Below, piece after piece: positions 24,616 through 32,586 of a DNA stretch of 64,000 bases; the stretch's first letter is position 1; the number at the start of each line of letters is the position of its first letter. The notes under the pieces are model-generated. The model made no database searches. It had not been told where the DNA came from and saw only the letters and a list, made by a program, of their open reading frames with translations. The position numbers were made by a program, and so were the translations under genes. The stretch spans positions 1 through 64,000 of the forward strand of contig JACOZN010000002.1 in NCBI GenBank assembly GCA_016181305.1, given 5' to 3'. This DNA is from Candidatus Woesearchaeota archaeon (lineage in GTDB: Archaea; Nanobdellota; Nanobdellia; Woesearchaeales; GW2011-AR4).

Positions 24616-25634
24616 GGAAAACCATTGATTTCTGGCGTGCAAAAAAAAGCGGCTTTGCAGGCATGGGCAGGAAAGGCATATTCTTCACCTTCATCGCAAT
24701 AACAATAATGGCTGTTTTCATCATAATATTCACGCCTCAGTCGGGCGTAAGCCTCCAGAAAAACTCCCAATCCCTGAAAACAAGGATAGGGTCTGTAGAC
24801 GGCTATGTCAGCGACTTGGAAAGCAGTTATTTTGAAACAGTGCTCAGGGCCACGACTTTCAAGGCTGTGCTGTCGCTTATTTTCTATGTAAACTCGACCG
24901 GCTCCTACCTCACAGATTTTGACTCCGCATTTTCGGAAGTCATGGTGACCGGAAGGATAAACGGGCTCCCGATAGACTCAATTACAGGCAAAAAGATTAT
25001 GGAAAACAGCACGCTGACGGACTGGAACAATAAGATTATATCAACTGCAAAGGACACATTGAACGTGAATACCACAATCACAATAATCAACGTCTCGGCA
25101 TCCCAGTCAAAGCCGTGGAACATCGACTCAAGGCTCCTTGTTAATTTTACGGTTGCATCGAATGTTGCTGAATGGAAGAAAAGCTCGGCTGTAACAGCCA
25201 CTATAGGTATTGAGGGACTTCACGACCCCTACTATCTTGTGAACACAGAAAAGGCATATACAAACCAGATAAAAAAATCAACAGTTGAATTCAACCAGTG
25301 GAACATAGAAAAAGTGAGGGAGCATTTAAGAAACGGCTCTTATATGTACTGGCAGAATTCCGATGCACCAAGCTTTTTAATGCGCTTTACCGACAGCATA
25401 GGCCCTTCAGGCTGCTGCGGCATCGAGTCTTTTGTCAACCCGAACAAAATAACCCCAAGCGACCGGATTGAAAGCTATATGGACTACCTGTTCTGGACGC
25501 ACAAGTTTGCCGGCAACTGCACGCAGCTTTACAACATAACGGGCTTATGGGACGAGTTCAAGTTTTTCAAGCTGGATTTAGGGCACATGGCAAAGTATAA
25601 CATAACATCCCAGTACGCCGTAAAGACTTGCTAA
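24603..25634 (+). CDS. Large pilin-like or surface membrane protein
   Basis: About 343 residues: basic N-terminus (MGAVRKTIDFWRAKKSG), one hydrophobic helix (GIFFTFIAITIMAVFIIIFTP), then a long soluble domain rich in Asn/Ser/Thr with several N-x-S/T sites (for example NVSAS, NGSY, NITG), suggesting an extracellular N-glycosylated protein. Cys pairs are SGCCGIE, GNCTQ and the last residue. The start at 24603 is chosen because earlier codons lie deep in the preceding gene. Confidence 0.65.
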   Translation: MGAVRKTIDFWRAKKSGFAGMGRKGIFFTFIAITIMAVFIIIFTPQSGVSLQKNSQSLKTRIGSVDGYVSDLESSYFETVLRATTFKAVLSLIFYVNSTGSYLTDFDSAFSEVMVTGRINGLPIDSITGKKIMENSTLTDWNNKIISTAKDTLNVNTTITIINVSASQSKPWNIDSRLLVNFTVASNVAEWKKSSAVTATIGIEGLHDPYYLVNTEKAYTNQIKKSTVEFNQWNIEKVREHLRNGSYMYWQNSDAPSFLMRFTDSIGPSGCCGIESFVNPNKITPSDRIESYMDYLFWTHKFAGNCTQLYNITGLWDEFKFFKLDLGHMAKYNITSQYAVKTC

Positions 25635-25659
25635 AAAAGGAGTTGCCACTCAGCTGCAA

Positions 25660-25836
25660 TAACTAAAGTTTTTATATGCCCGAAATCGAATATTGAAGAT
25701 ATAGCCAAACAACAAAGTAATTGGGCATTATAAACTGTTTGTTGTTGGCTATCTTGCCAGCCGCAACAATACCTGATTATTTGTGTAGTCGGCAATAAAA
25801 AATCAAAGATTTTTGCATAATGCCAAATTAAAGCAT
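25660..25836 (+). promoter_or_regulatory. Gene-free stretch with TATA box and a long hairpin
   Basis: A TATA-like GTTTTTATATGC (about 25668-25679) is followed by an inverted repeat: TAGCCAAACAACAAA (25702-25716) against TTTGTTGTTGGCTA (25738-25751), imperfect by one bulged A, with a 21-base loop. It would form the 5' leader of the winged-helix gene at 25837 and could control the ATPase operon. Confidence 0.45.
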
Positions 25837-26286
25837 ATGGCTAATGACAATGTGCTGAGGACATCGGCGGATGAGCTGCTTGAGCTGGTAAAGAAAAGCG
25901 GAAAAATATCTGTTGAGGACGCCGCAAAAAGGCTCAAAATGCCTGTTGCAAGCATTCAGGCGCTTGTTGATTTTTTGGTTGAGGAAAAGGTGTTTGGCAT
26001 AGAATACAAGTTCACAACCCCCTATGTGTACCTTTACAGGGAAGGGGTAAGCGGGGCAAAAGAAAAGGAAAAGGGCTTTACTGAAGGGCTTATAACAAAA
26101 GAGAAGTTTTATGAAAGGGCAAAAGGAAAAAAGGTGCCTTATGAGGATATCGAAGGCTTGTGGAGGAAATACCTGCAGCAAAATCTTGCCCATATACGCG
26201 AGGAATTTTTGAGGAAAGCCCGTGAAAAAAAAGTTCCGGAAGGAAAGATAGAAGAGCTTTGGAACAGATACCTATCCTACTTATAA
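25837..26286 (+). CDS. Winged-helix protein with a repeated C-terminal motif
   Basis: A 149-residue protein. The N-terminal 75 residues fit a winged helix (ADELLELVKKSGKISVEDAAKRLKMPVASIQALVDFLVEEKV...). The C-terminal part holds two copies of a helical motif, K-KVPYEDIEGLWRKYL and K-KVPEGKIEELWNRYL, spaced about 34 residues. The ATG at 25837 (MANDNV...) is chosen over an upstream start in the leader. It heads the pilus ATPase operon and ends 6 bases before the next gene; such small winged-helix proteins often accompany TadA-type ATPases in these archaea. It may be structural and not a DNA binder. Confidence 0.7.
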   Translation: MANDNVLRTSADELLELVKKSGKISVEDAAKRLKMPVASIQALVDFLVEEKVFGIEYKFTTPYVYLYREGVSGAKEKEKGFTEGLITKEKFYERAKGKKVPYEDIEGLWRKYLQQNLAHIREEFLRKAREKKVPEGKIEELWNRYLSYL

Positions 26287-26292
26287 TTGAAA

Positions 26293-27297
26293 ATGGATAT
26301 TGACGATTTTTTGGAGAGGGAGCTTTCTGGAATTGGCTTGGATACGGGCAAATCCGGAAAACCGGAAAGCCCGGAGCATTTCAGGGACATTGATGCATCG
26401 CCGCTATTCGAGAACATAAGGGCTGATTTGGGCAAAGGCAACCTGGAGCTTGCAGAACAGAGCTATGTGCAGCTATGGCATATTCTGGCGCAGCAAAAGC
26501 TGAAATGGAATAAAGAGCTCTATGAGCAATTGCTTGCACTTTCAAGGCAGTTCTCAGGCATGCTAAGCCAGGCCTACGGCGATGTGAGGAAAAAGGCAAG
26601 CCAGATATACGAGCTTATAGGCAGGGGAAGAAACTCACTTAAGGAGGGGAAAAAAGATGTGCCTTTCAGGATTTACGCGGAGATAGAAGGGCTGCTGAAC
26701 TCCATGCCCAATGTCTTTTTTGAGGAAAAAAGGGCTGTACAAGAGCAGGTTATGGAGTTTTATAAGGAGCTTAAGAATACAACAGACAACGAGCTTGTAA
26801 GAAGGGTGTCCTCCCTTGTCCAGGAGATAAACATGATTATAGAAAAGGTAAACGCCTCTATAAGGGCAAATGACATGATAAGTGCCATTGTCAGCTACAA
26901 CAAGTGCATGGAGCTTTACAGCCAGGTGCCCGAGGGCTTTTTAAGGCATAAAAATTCAGCCGGAATGAGGCTGCTGGAGATTTATAAAAGCCTCAGCATT
27001 TACACAGAAATATCAAGCCTGCAAAAGCAGTTAAGCCGGCAGCCGGCACGGCAGCAAGCCCGGCAGGAGGCTCCCGGGCAGCAGAAGCAGCCCATTCCAA
27101 GCATTCCAAGCCAGCCGGCAACGACGCAGACATTGACAAAGCCGATGCTTGTGCACACCAAGAAGGAGCTTGCCAAGAGGTACATTGAAAAAGGCTTTTA
27201 TAATGAGGCTGCGAAGGGAATAGAGGAAGCGCTGCAGCTTGACCCAGGCGATGCCGAAGCAAGGGCGATACGCGCAAAAATAAAGACACTGCAATGA
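26293..27297 (+). CDS. TPR-like helical protein of the pilus operon
   Basis: A 334-residue, mostly helical protein. The N-terminal two thirds are coiled helices (LAEQSYVQLWHIL..., VRRVSSLVQEINMIIEKVNASIRANDMISAIVSYNKCMELYSQVP). A Gln/Pro/Ala-rich linker (about 250-280) follows, then a C-terminal TPR unit (KRYIEKGFYNEAAKGIEEALQLDPGDAEARAIRAKI). Cytoplasmic, probably an assembly adaptor between ATPase and membrane proteins. No precise family recognised. The ATG at 26293 is 6 bases after the preceding stop. Confidence 0.65.
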   Translation: MDIDDFLERELSGIGLDTGKSGKPESPEHFRDIDASPLFENIRADLGKGNLELAEQSYVQLWHILAQQKLKWNKELYEQLLALSRQFSGMLSQAYGDVRKKASQIYELIGRGRNSLKEGKKDVPFRIYAEIEGLLNSMPNVFFEEKRAVQEQVMEFYKELKNTTDNELVRRVSSLVQEINMIIEKVNASIRANDMISAIVSYNKCMELYSQVPEGFLRHKNSAGMRLLEIYKSLSIYTEISSLQKQLSRQPARQQARQEAPGQQKQPIPSIPSQPATTQTLTKPMLVHTKKELAKRYIEKGFYNEAAKGIEEALQLDPGDAEARAIRAKIKTLQ

Positions 27298-27344
27298 AAA
27301 TACGGCAAAATCCTGTTAAATAAAGCGTATAACCAAAAAACAAA

Positions 27345-28802
27345 ATGGAAAGGGGCGAGAGGATAATTGACACTTACGAGCTTAACGTAAATGACATAGT
27401 CGTCGATGTTGCGGTAATATCGAAAGACACTGAACCGGTTCCCATATACACCATTTCCATAACAAACATAAGCGACACCACAAAGATAATTCTTGAAAAG
27501 ATAAGGGACGAGTTTGTTGCAGAGGAGACAAAAACCCTGACCGAGGATGAAGGCGTCTACAACATACAGGAGCAGTTCAAGGACAAAATTCTCAAATTGC
27601 TTGCAAAATATTTCCCTGACGCGGACAAGAAGACTATGGACATGCTTATAAATTATATACTGCAGCAGAATATAGGGCTCGGAAACCTTGACATCCTGCT
27701 CAAGGACACAAATCTTGAGGAGGTTGTGATAAACAATGCAGAAGAGCCCGTATGGGTTTACCACAGGAAATACGGCTGGCTGAAAACCAATGTGCTTATT
27801 CCGACAGAGTCAAGGATAAGGCATTACTCCACTATAATAGGCAGGGATGTCGGCAAGGAAATAACCATTCTCAACCCGCTGATGGACGCACACCTGAAAA
27901 CAGGCGACAGGGTAAACGCCACTTTGGCGCCGATTTCCTCAAAAGGCAATACAATAACTATAAGGAAGTTTGCAGTCAAGCCATGGACTGTTACGGATTT
28001 TATAAAGGAAAGGGTGATTTCCTATGAAGGTGCGGCCCTGCTGTGGATGGCTGTGCAGAACGAATTGTCTGTAATCATTTCAGGAGGAACCGCCTCAGGA
28101 AAAACAAGCATGCTGAATGTCATTTCCAATTTTTTCCCGCCGAACCAGCGCATAATATCAATGGAAGATACAAGAGAGCTGATGCTGCCAAAAGTGCTCC
28201 ATTGGGTGCCGCTGGAAACAAGGCTGCCAAACCCCGAGGGGAAAGGAGGCATTGAGATGCTTGACCTGATAGTCAACTCCCTCAGGATGAGGCCTGACAG
28301 GATTATTGTAGGCGAAATAAGAAGGAAAAGGGAAGCTGAAGTGCTTTTTGAAGCCATGCATACAGGGCATTCGGTTTACGGCACTTTGCATGCAAACAAT
28401 GTGAGGGAAACGATAAACAGGCTTACCAATCCGCCAATTGACCTGCCAAAGCAGCTTTTGTCAGCGCTGTCTCTGATTGTTGTGCAGCACATAAACAGAA
28501 GAACAGGAAAGAGAAGGACTCTGCAGATTGCCGAAGTGCTTCCCAACGGCGACCCGAGGCTTTTGATGCAGATTAATCCGCTGAAAGACACTTTGGAAAT
28601 AGTAAACGAGCCATTGGCAATTATTGAAACCTTAAACCTTTATACAGGGCTTTCAAAGCAGGAGATATACGCTGACATGCAGTCAAAGATTGAAATCTTG
28701 AAGTGGATGGTGAACAAAGGCATGACAGACGTGAACAGGATAGGCTTGATATTTTCAAAATACTATCTGAACAAGCCATTCATGCATCTAACGGGTGTCT
28801 AA
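27345..28802 (+). CDS. Type II/IV secretion ATPase (TadA/FlaI family)
   Basis: A 485-residue secretion ATPase that powers pilus assembly. Walker A GGTASGKTSM lies near residues 246-255, Asp box EDTRELMLP, Walker B RPDRIIVGEIR, and His box HTGHSVYGTLHA. The N-terminal domain includes NNAEEPVWVYHRKYGWLKTN, typical of the family. It overlaps the downstream membrane gene by 8 bases, so ATPase and platform protein are coupled. With two GspF/TadC-type genes and pilins downstream it makes a complete archaeal type IV pilus locus; no archaellum-specific genes (FlaH and others) are seen, so an adhesion pilus is more likely than an archaellum. Confidence 0.95.
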   Translation: MERGERIIDTYELNVNDIVVDVAVISKDTEPVPIYTISITNISDTTKIILEKIRDEFVAEETKTLTEDEGVYNIQEQFKDKILKLLAKYFPDADKKTMDMLINYILQQNIGLGNLDILLKDTNLEEVVINNAEEPVWVYHRKYGWLKTNVLIPTESRIRHYSTIIGRDVGKEITILNPLMDAHLKTGDRVNATLAPISSKGNTITIRKFAVKPWTVTDFIKERVISYEGAALLWMAVQNELSVIISGGTASGKTSMLNVISNFFPPNQRIISMEDTRELMLPKVLHWVPLETRLPNPEGKGGIEMLDLIVNSLRMRPDRIIVGEIRRKREAEVLFEAMHTGHSVYGTLHANNVRETINRLTNPPIDLPKQLLSALSLIVVQHINRRTGKRRTLQIAEVLPNGDPRLLMQINPLKDTLEIVNEPLAIIETLNLYTGLSKQEIYADMQSKIEILKWMVNKGMTDVNRIGLIFSKYYLNKPFMHLTGV

Positions 28803-29613
28803 AATCGGGTTTGTAAACAGGGTAGCTTCATTTTTCCCTGCGCTTAAGGGCGAGCTCAGGATAGCGCACTTGCCGTATACACCAGTAGAGTACGTCAACA
28901 AAAACCTGAAAATAACTGCTTTGTACGCGTTTTTGCTCACCATCCTGTTTTTTTTCGTTCTGCAAAAAGCAAAACTGCCCTTGCTGCTGCTGATGCCAAT
29001 TTACATAGTTTTATTCATCCTGCTCTTTGAATATTCACTGCTTAAGGTAAGGGCCAAGATAAGGGGGCGCGAGCGCGAAATCAACAAGGAAGTGCTGTTT
29101 GTCGGAAGATACCTGCTTGTAAAGCTTTATTCCGGAAGGCCGCTGCTCAACGCCCTTATAGAAACTGCAGGCAGCAGGGGCATCGCCCTTAAGTACATAA
29201 AGGAGATAGTTGACGACATAGACACCGGCAACACGATTGAGGAGGCTTTAAAAAACGCGATGACTTACTCGCCTTCTGAAAAATTAAGGAGGGTGCTGTT
29301 CCACATAAACAACGCACTCCAGCTCGGCATAGATGTAACAAAGCCCCTTGAATCGGTATTGGAGGAAATAACAAAGGAGGAGGAGCTGGAAATCAAAAAA
29401 TACAGCAAAAAGCTGAACACCTTGGTTATTTTTTACATGCTTGCAGCTGTTATCCTGCCATCGCTTGGCGTTGCAGTATTCATAGTCATATCAAGCTTCA
29501 TAAGCTTCCCGATTGACTTGAAGAGCCTTCTTGTGTTCATATTTTTCATTGTTGTAATCCAATTTGTCTTTATAACGCTTTTTAAGTCAATAAGGCCCAT
29601 GGTGAACCTGTAA
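28795..29613 (+). CDS. Pilus platform membrane protein 1 (TadB/GspF type)
   Basis: A 272-residue membrane protein: an N-terminal hydrophobic pair (LYAFLLTILFFFVL, LLLLMPIYIVLFILLF), a cytoplasmic domain (GRYLLVKLYSGRPLLNALIE...LQLGIDVTKPLESVLEEI) typical of GspF/TadB, and a C-terminal pair of helices. The start is probably GTG at 28795, overlapping the ATPase gene by 8 bases. It ends in the overlap TAATG with the second platform gene. Together with the next gene it anchors the ATPase in the membrane. Confidence 0.88.
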   Translation: MSKIGFVNRVASFFPALKGELRIAHLPYTPVEYVNKNLKITALYAFLLTILFFFVLQKAKLPLLLLMPIYIVLFILLFEYSLLKVRAKIRGREREINKEVLFVGRYLLVKLYSGRPLLNALIETAGSRGIALKYIKEIVDDIDTGNTIEEALKNAMTYSPSEKLRRVLFHINNALQLGIDVTKPLESVLEEITKEEELEIKKYSKKLNTLVIFYMLAAVILPSLGVAVFIVISSFISFPIDLKSLLVFIFFIVVIQFVFITLFKSIRPMVNL

Positions 29614-30638
29614 TGGCATTCAGGATTATATTTTTGGAGGAGTTTGGCAAGGCATTCGTGCCGAAAAAGACGGCGCCGCACTTGAGAAAGTACCTGCTTA
29701 AAGCCGGGTTCAACGAGGTGCCGTACAGGTTTTTTGGGCTTTTGTTTTACGCATCGGCTGTTATAACCACTTTGATATTTATAGTATTTGTATATCCCTA
29801 CTTAAGAAGATTTTCCCTGCTTGAAGTCTATGTTTACTCGTTTTTGGGCTGGTTCCTTGTGCAGCTTTTTTTTGCAACCCTTTTCATACTGCTTGTGTAT
29901 TTTTACCTTGACCTGAAGATTTATTTCAGGACAAAAAAAATGGAGGAGCAGCTGCCAGACTTCCTCCAGGTGCTGTCTGCCAACCTGAAGGCAGGGATGA
30001 CTTTTGAAAGGGCTTTATGGGCTGCAATCAAGCCAAGGTTCAATGTGCTTGGCTCCGAGATGGCAAAAGCCTCCAAAAAGGTTATGACAGGGTATGACAT
30101 CGGCAAAGCGCTTACAGAGCTTTCCGACAAGTACGATTCTTTGATGCTGAGGCGCACAGTGGACCTGATAATAAGCGAGGCGGAAAGCGGCGGCAATGTG
30201 GCAGAGCTTATTGACAGGCTTGTTGACAACCTCAAGCAGACCAAGGCGCTTAAGGACGAGCTTTCCGCATCAGCGATTGCTTACGTGATTTTTATATCTG
30301 TGATTGTCGTTGTCATAAGCCCGCTGCTTTTTGCGCTTTCTTTTCATTTGCTTGTGCTTATCCTGAACTTCATAGGCAACCTTTCTGTTGCAGCGCAGCG
30401 GGGAGCAGCCCTTCCTTTCGTGTTCTCAAAAATAAATGTAAACCAGGATGATTTCAGGGCTTTTTCAATAGTTGCAATACTTACAATCTCGTTTTTCTCG
30501 TCATTGATAGTTGCCATAGTTGAAAAGGGCAGCATGAAAAGCGGGCTTAAGTACATCCCCATATATATTTTCGGCTCGATGATGTTTTATTTCATTTTCA
30601 TGAAAGCCCTCGGGGCGATGTTCGGCGGCATATTGTAG
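29613..30638 (+). CDS. Pilus platform membrane protein 2 (TadC/GspF type)
   Basis: A 341-residue membrane protein, second of the platform pair. The GspF-type cytoplasmic domain reads QLPDFLQVLSANLKAGMTFERALWAAIKPRF...SLMLRRTVDLIISEAESGGNVAELIDRLVDNL, followed by several hydrophobic helices. It overlaps the stop of the previous gene by one base (29613). Followed after 60 bases by a new promoter (AGTTTATAAAC, about 30654-30664) for the pilins. Confidence 0.9.
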   Translation: MAFRIIFLEEFGKAFVPKKTAPHLRKYLLKAGFNEVPYRFFGLLFYASAVITTLIFIVFVYPYLRRFSLLEVYVYSFLGWFLVQLFFATLFILLVYFYLDLKIYFRTKKMEEQLPDFLQVLSANLKAGMTFERALWAAIKPRFNVLGSEMAKASKKVMTGYDIGKALTELSDKYDSLMLRRTVDLIISEAESGGNVAELIDRLVDNLKQTKALKDELSASAIAYVIFISVIVVVISPLLFALSFHLLVLILNFIGNLSVAAQRGAALPFVFSKINVNQDDFRAFSIVAILTISFFSSLIVAIVEKGSMKSGLKYIPIYIFGSMMFYFIFMKALGAMFGGIL

Positions 30639-30699
30639 GAATTCAAAACAAAAAGTTTATAAACAAGAAACTAAATTAAAAATTAAAAGAGGAAATTAA

Positions 30700-31188
30700 A
30701 TGGCAACAGCCCGATTTAAAAATAACAAGTCCCAGGCAGCTTTGGAATTCCTCACAACATACGGCTGGGCATTTCTGGTCATACTGATTATGATCGGCAC
30801 GCTTGCTTACTTCGGGATATTGAGCCCAAGCAAACTATTGCCGAACAGGTGCAACTTCGGCTCTGAATTCCAGTGCCTGGACTATCAAATCGGAGCAACT
30901 ACATTTAAAATAAGGCTGAAGAACAATGTAGGCGAGCCGATGGATGTTTCTTCGCTAAGCGTAAGCACTGAGAGCACAACTGCCTACACCTGCACTACTC
31001 CACCTGCAAATCCGACAGGCTGGAAGTCGGGTGAAATCAAGGAATTGGCGTGGAGCGGTTGCTCAGGGGGCGGCATAATTGCAGGCGAAAAGGGCAAGGT
31101 TTTGATAACTTTGAGGTATAATACTGTAGCAAGCGGCTCTGGCTACGCAAAGGAAGTGAAAGGAGAAGTATTTTCAACGGTTATATAA
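30700..31188 (+). CDS. Type IV pilin, class III signal peptide
   Basis: A 162-residue pilin. The class III signal peptide is clear: KNNKSQAALEFLTTYGWAFL, with cleavage expected before QAALEF, where Glu is at +5. One hydrophobic helix is followed by a soluble domain with conserved Cys pairs (NRCNFGSEFQCLDYQ; CTTPP...SGCSGG). It is preceded by its own TATA box and would be strongly expressed, so it is a good candidate for the major pilin. Close paralogue of the next gene. Confidence 0.9.
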   Translation: MATARFKNNKSQAALEFLTTYGWAFLVILIMIGTLAYFGILSPSKLLPNRCNFGSEFQCLDYQIGATTFKIRLKNNVGEPMDVSSLSVSTESTTAYTCTTPPANPTGWKSGEIKELAWSGCSGGGIIAGEKGKVLITLRYNTVASGSGYAKEVKGEVFSTVI

Positions 31189-31251
31189 GCGAAGAAAACG
31201 CAAATTTTATATATGCTCTTCTTTAAGTTTTAGCCCATAAAAGAGGTTAAA

Positions 31252-31722
31252 ATGCGTATTAAGTCTCAGGCTGCACTGGAATTTCTCGCAACCTATGTAT
31301 GGGCTTTCATTATAATCGCCACTACGCTTGGCGCCCTGTATTATTTCGGCATTTTTGATTTTGGAAAGTATCTCCCGCAGAAATGTATGTTCCCATCGCA
31401 GCTCAAATGCCTTGATTTCAGCCTGAAGCCGGGCGAGGTGAGGGTCAAGCTTGCAAATAACCTTGGGGAGAATATAAAGGTAACTCAGGCCCAGATAACA
31501 AATGACGCTAATCCCCCAATTTCATGCACTCCCCCTTCAAGTTTTGACTGGGGGCAGGCAACTGAAAAGGACTTGGTTTTTGCTTCATGCACAGGCGGCG
31601 CTTATATCGCCGGGGAGAGGGTTGAGCTAAGGGTATTATTGAGCTATTACGCTGTAAGCACGCCAAGCCAGCCCATCCACACAGTAACCGGTAAGATAAA
31701 TGGAAGAGTCACATCAGGTTAA
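31252..31722 (+). CDS. Type IV pilin, class III signal peptide, second copy
   Basis: A 156-residue pilin paralogous to the previous one: KSQAALEFLATYVWAFII, then QKCMFPSQLKCLDFSLKPGEVRVKLANNLGENI and an ISCTPP...FASCTGGAYIAGERVELRVLLSYY region matching the first pilin's order of Cys and Gly motifs. A promoter-like TTTTATATATG (about 31205-31215) precedes it. It overlaps the next gene by 23 bases. Confidence 0.9.
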   Translation: MRIKSQAALEFLATYVWAFIIIATTLGALYYFGIFDFGKYLPQKCMFPSQLKCLDFSLKPGEVRVKLANNLGENIKVTQAQITNDANPPISCTPPSSFDWGQATEKDLVFASCTGGAYIAGERVELRVLLSYYAVSTPSQPIHTVTGKINGRVTSG

Positions 31723-32164
31723 GGCGCAGTCATCCTTAGAGTACCTCCTAATAGTAGCCCTGACTTTTGCCATAATCGTGCCTACGACTTACCTGTTTTA
31801 CAATTACTCCAGGGAGTCAAGCCAGGAGATAACTGATGCGCAGATAACAAAGCTTGGCAGGAGCATAGTGGACTCCGCGGAGTCTATTTTTTACTCGGGG
31901 CAGGGCTCAAAAATCGTGCTGGAATTGAATATTCCCGACAGTGTGTACAGTGCATTGATAATAGACGGAAGGGAGCTTGTATTCAATGTAACGACAACTT
32001 TCGGCGTTTCTGAAATCGTTTTTTTCTCCTCTGTCAACATAACAACACCAAGCCAGAACTGCAATGCAAACGTTTGCAGGATTCCGGAGCTTGGAAACTC
32101 AGGGCTTAAGAAGGTAAGGATAGAGGCTGCAGCCAAGGACAATGTAAGGATCGAAGTAATATAG
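31700..32164 (+). CDS. Minor pilin-like protein
   Basis: A 154-residue protein: N-terminal VKAQSSLEYLLIVALTFAIIVP, a class III signal (cleavage expected before QSSLEY), then a soluble beta-rich domain (SKIVLELNIPDSVYSALIIDGRELVFNVTTTFG...). Probably a minor pilin. It overlaps the pilin gene before it and is 6 bases from the next. Confidence 0.85.
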   Translation: MEESHQVKAQSSLEYLLIVALTFAIIVPTTYLFYNYSRESSQEITDAQITKLGRSIVDSAESIFYSGQGSKIVLELNIPDSVYSALIIDGRELVFNVTTTFGVSEIVFFSSVNITTPSQNCNANVCRIPELGNSGLKKVRIEAAAKDNVRIEVI

Positions 32165-32170
32165 CCCAGA

Positions 32171-32584
32171 ATGCGGCAGTTTAGGCATGAAAAAATGCAT
32201 ACAAAATCCCAGTCAGCCATGGAATTCATAATGCTTGCGTCATTCATGCTTCTCGTCGTGCTCGGCTTTTTTGCAGTAACCAGCTCAAAGCTGCTCGAGG
32301 CAAGGGAGGAAGGCAACAGGAAAATTGCAGAGGACATTGCAGAGCTTGCATATAGCGAGATAGATACTGCGCAGTACGTCAATGACGGCTACTCCAGAAT
32401 TTTTGCGATGCCGCAGACTGTCAATGGAGTTGACTACAGCATAAAAATAATTGACAGCAGGGAGCTTGTGGTAGGTTATCTTGACAAGGAGCATATAAAG
32501 TTCCTTCCTTCCAATGTAACAGGGAGCATTGCAAAAGGAAACAACAAAATATCCAGAAACAATGGCATCGTGTCTATAAACTGA
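32171..32584 (+). CDS. Minor pilin-like protein
   Basis: A 137-residue protein with class III signal KSQSAMEFIMLASFMLLVVLGFF and a short soluble part ending KISRNNGIVSIN. A later ATG (32195, MHTKSQ) gives a shorter N-terminus nearer to the other pilins; either start is possible. Its stop is 2 bases from the convergent permease-methyltransferase gene. Confidence 0.83.
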   Translation: MRQFRHEKMHTKSQSAMEFIMLASFMLLVVLGFFAVTSSKLLEAREEGNRKIAEDIAELAYSEIDTAQYVNDGYSRIFAMPQTVNGVDYSIKIIDSRELVVGYLDKEHIKFLPSNVTGSIAKGNNKISRNNGIVSIN

Positions 32585-32586
32585 AA

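Noticed and set aside
27345-28802. Archaellum ATPase
   Set aside because: No FlaH, FlaF/G or other archaellum-specific genes nearby, and pilin count and order fit a pilus.
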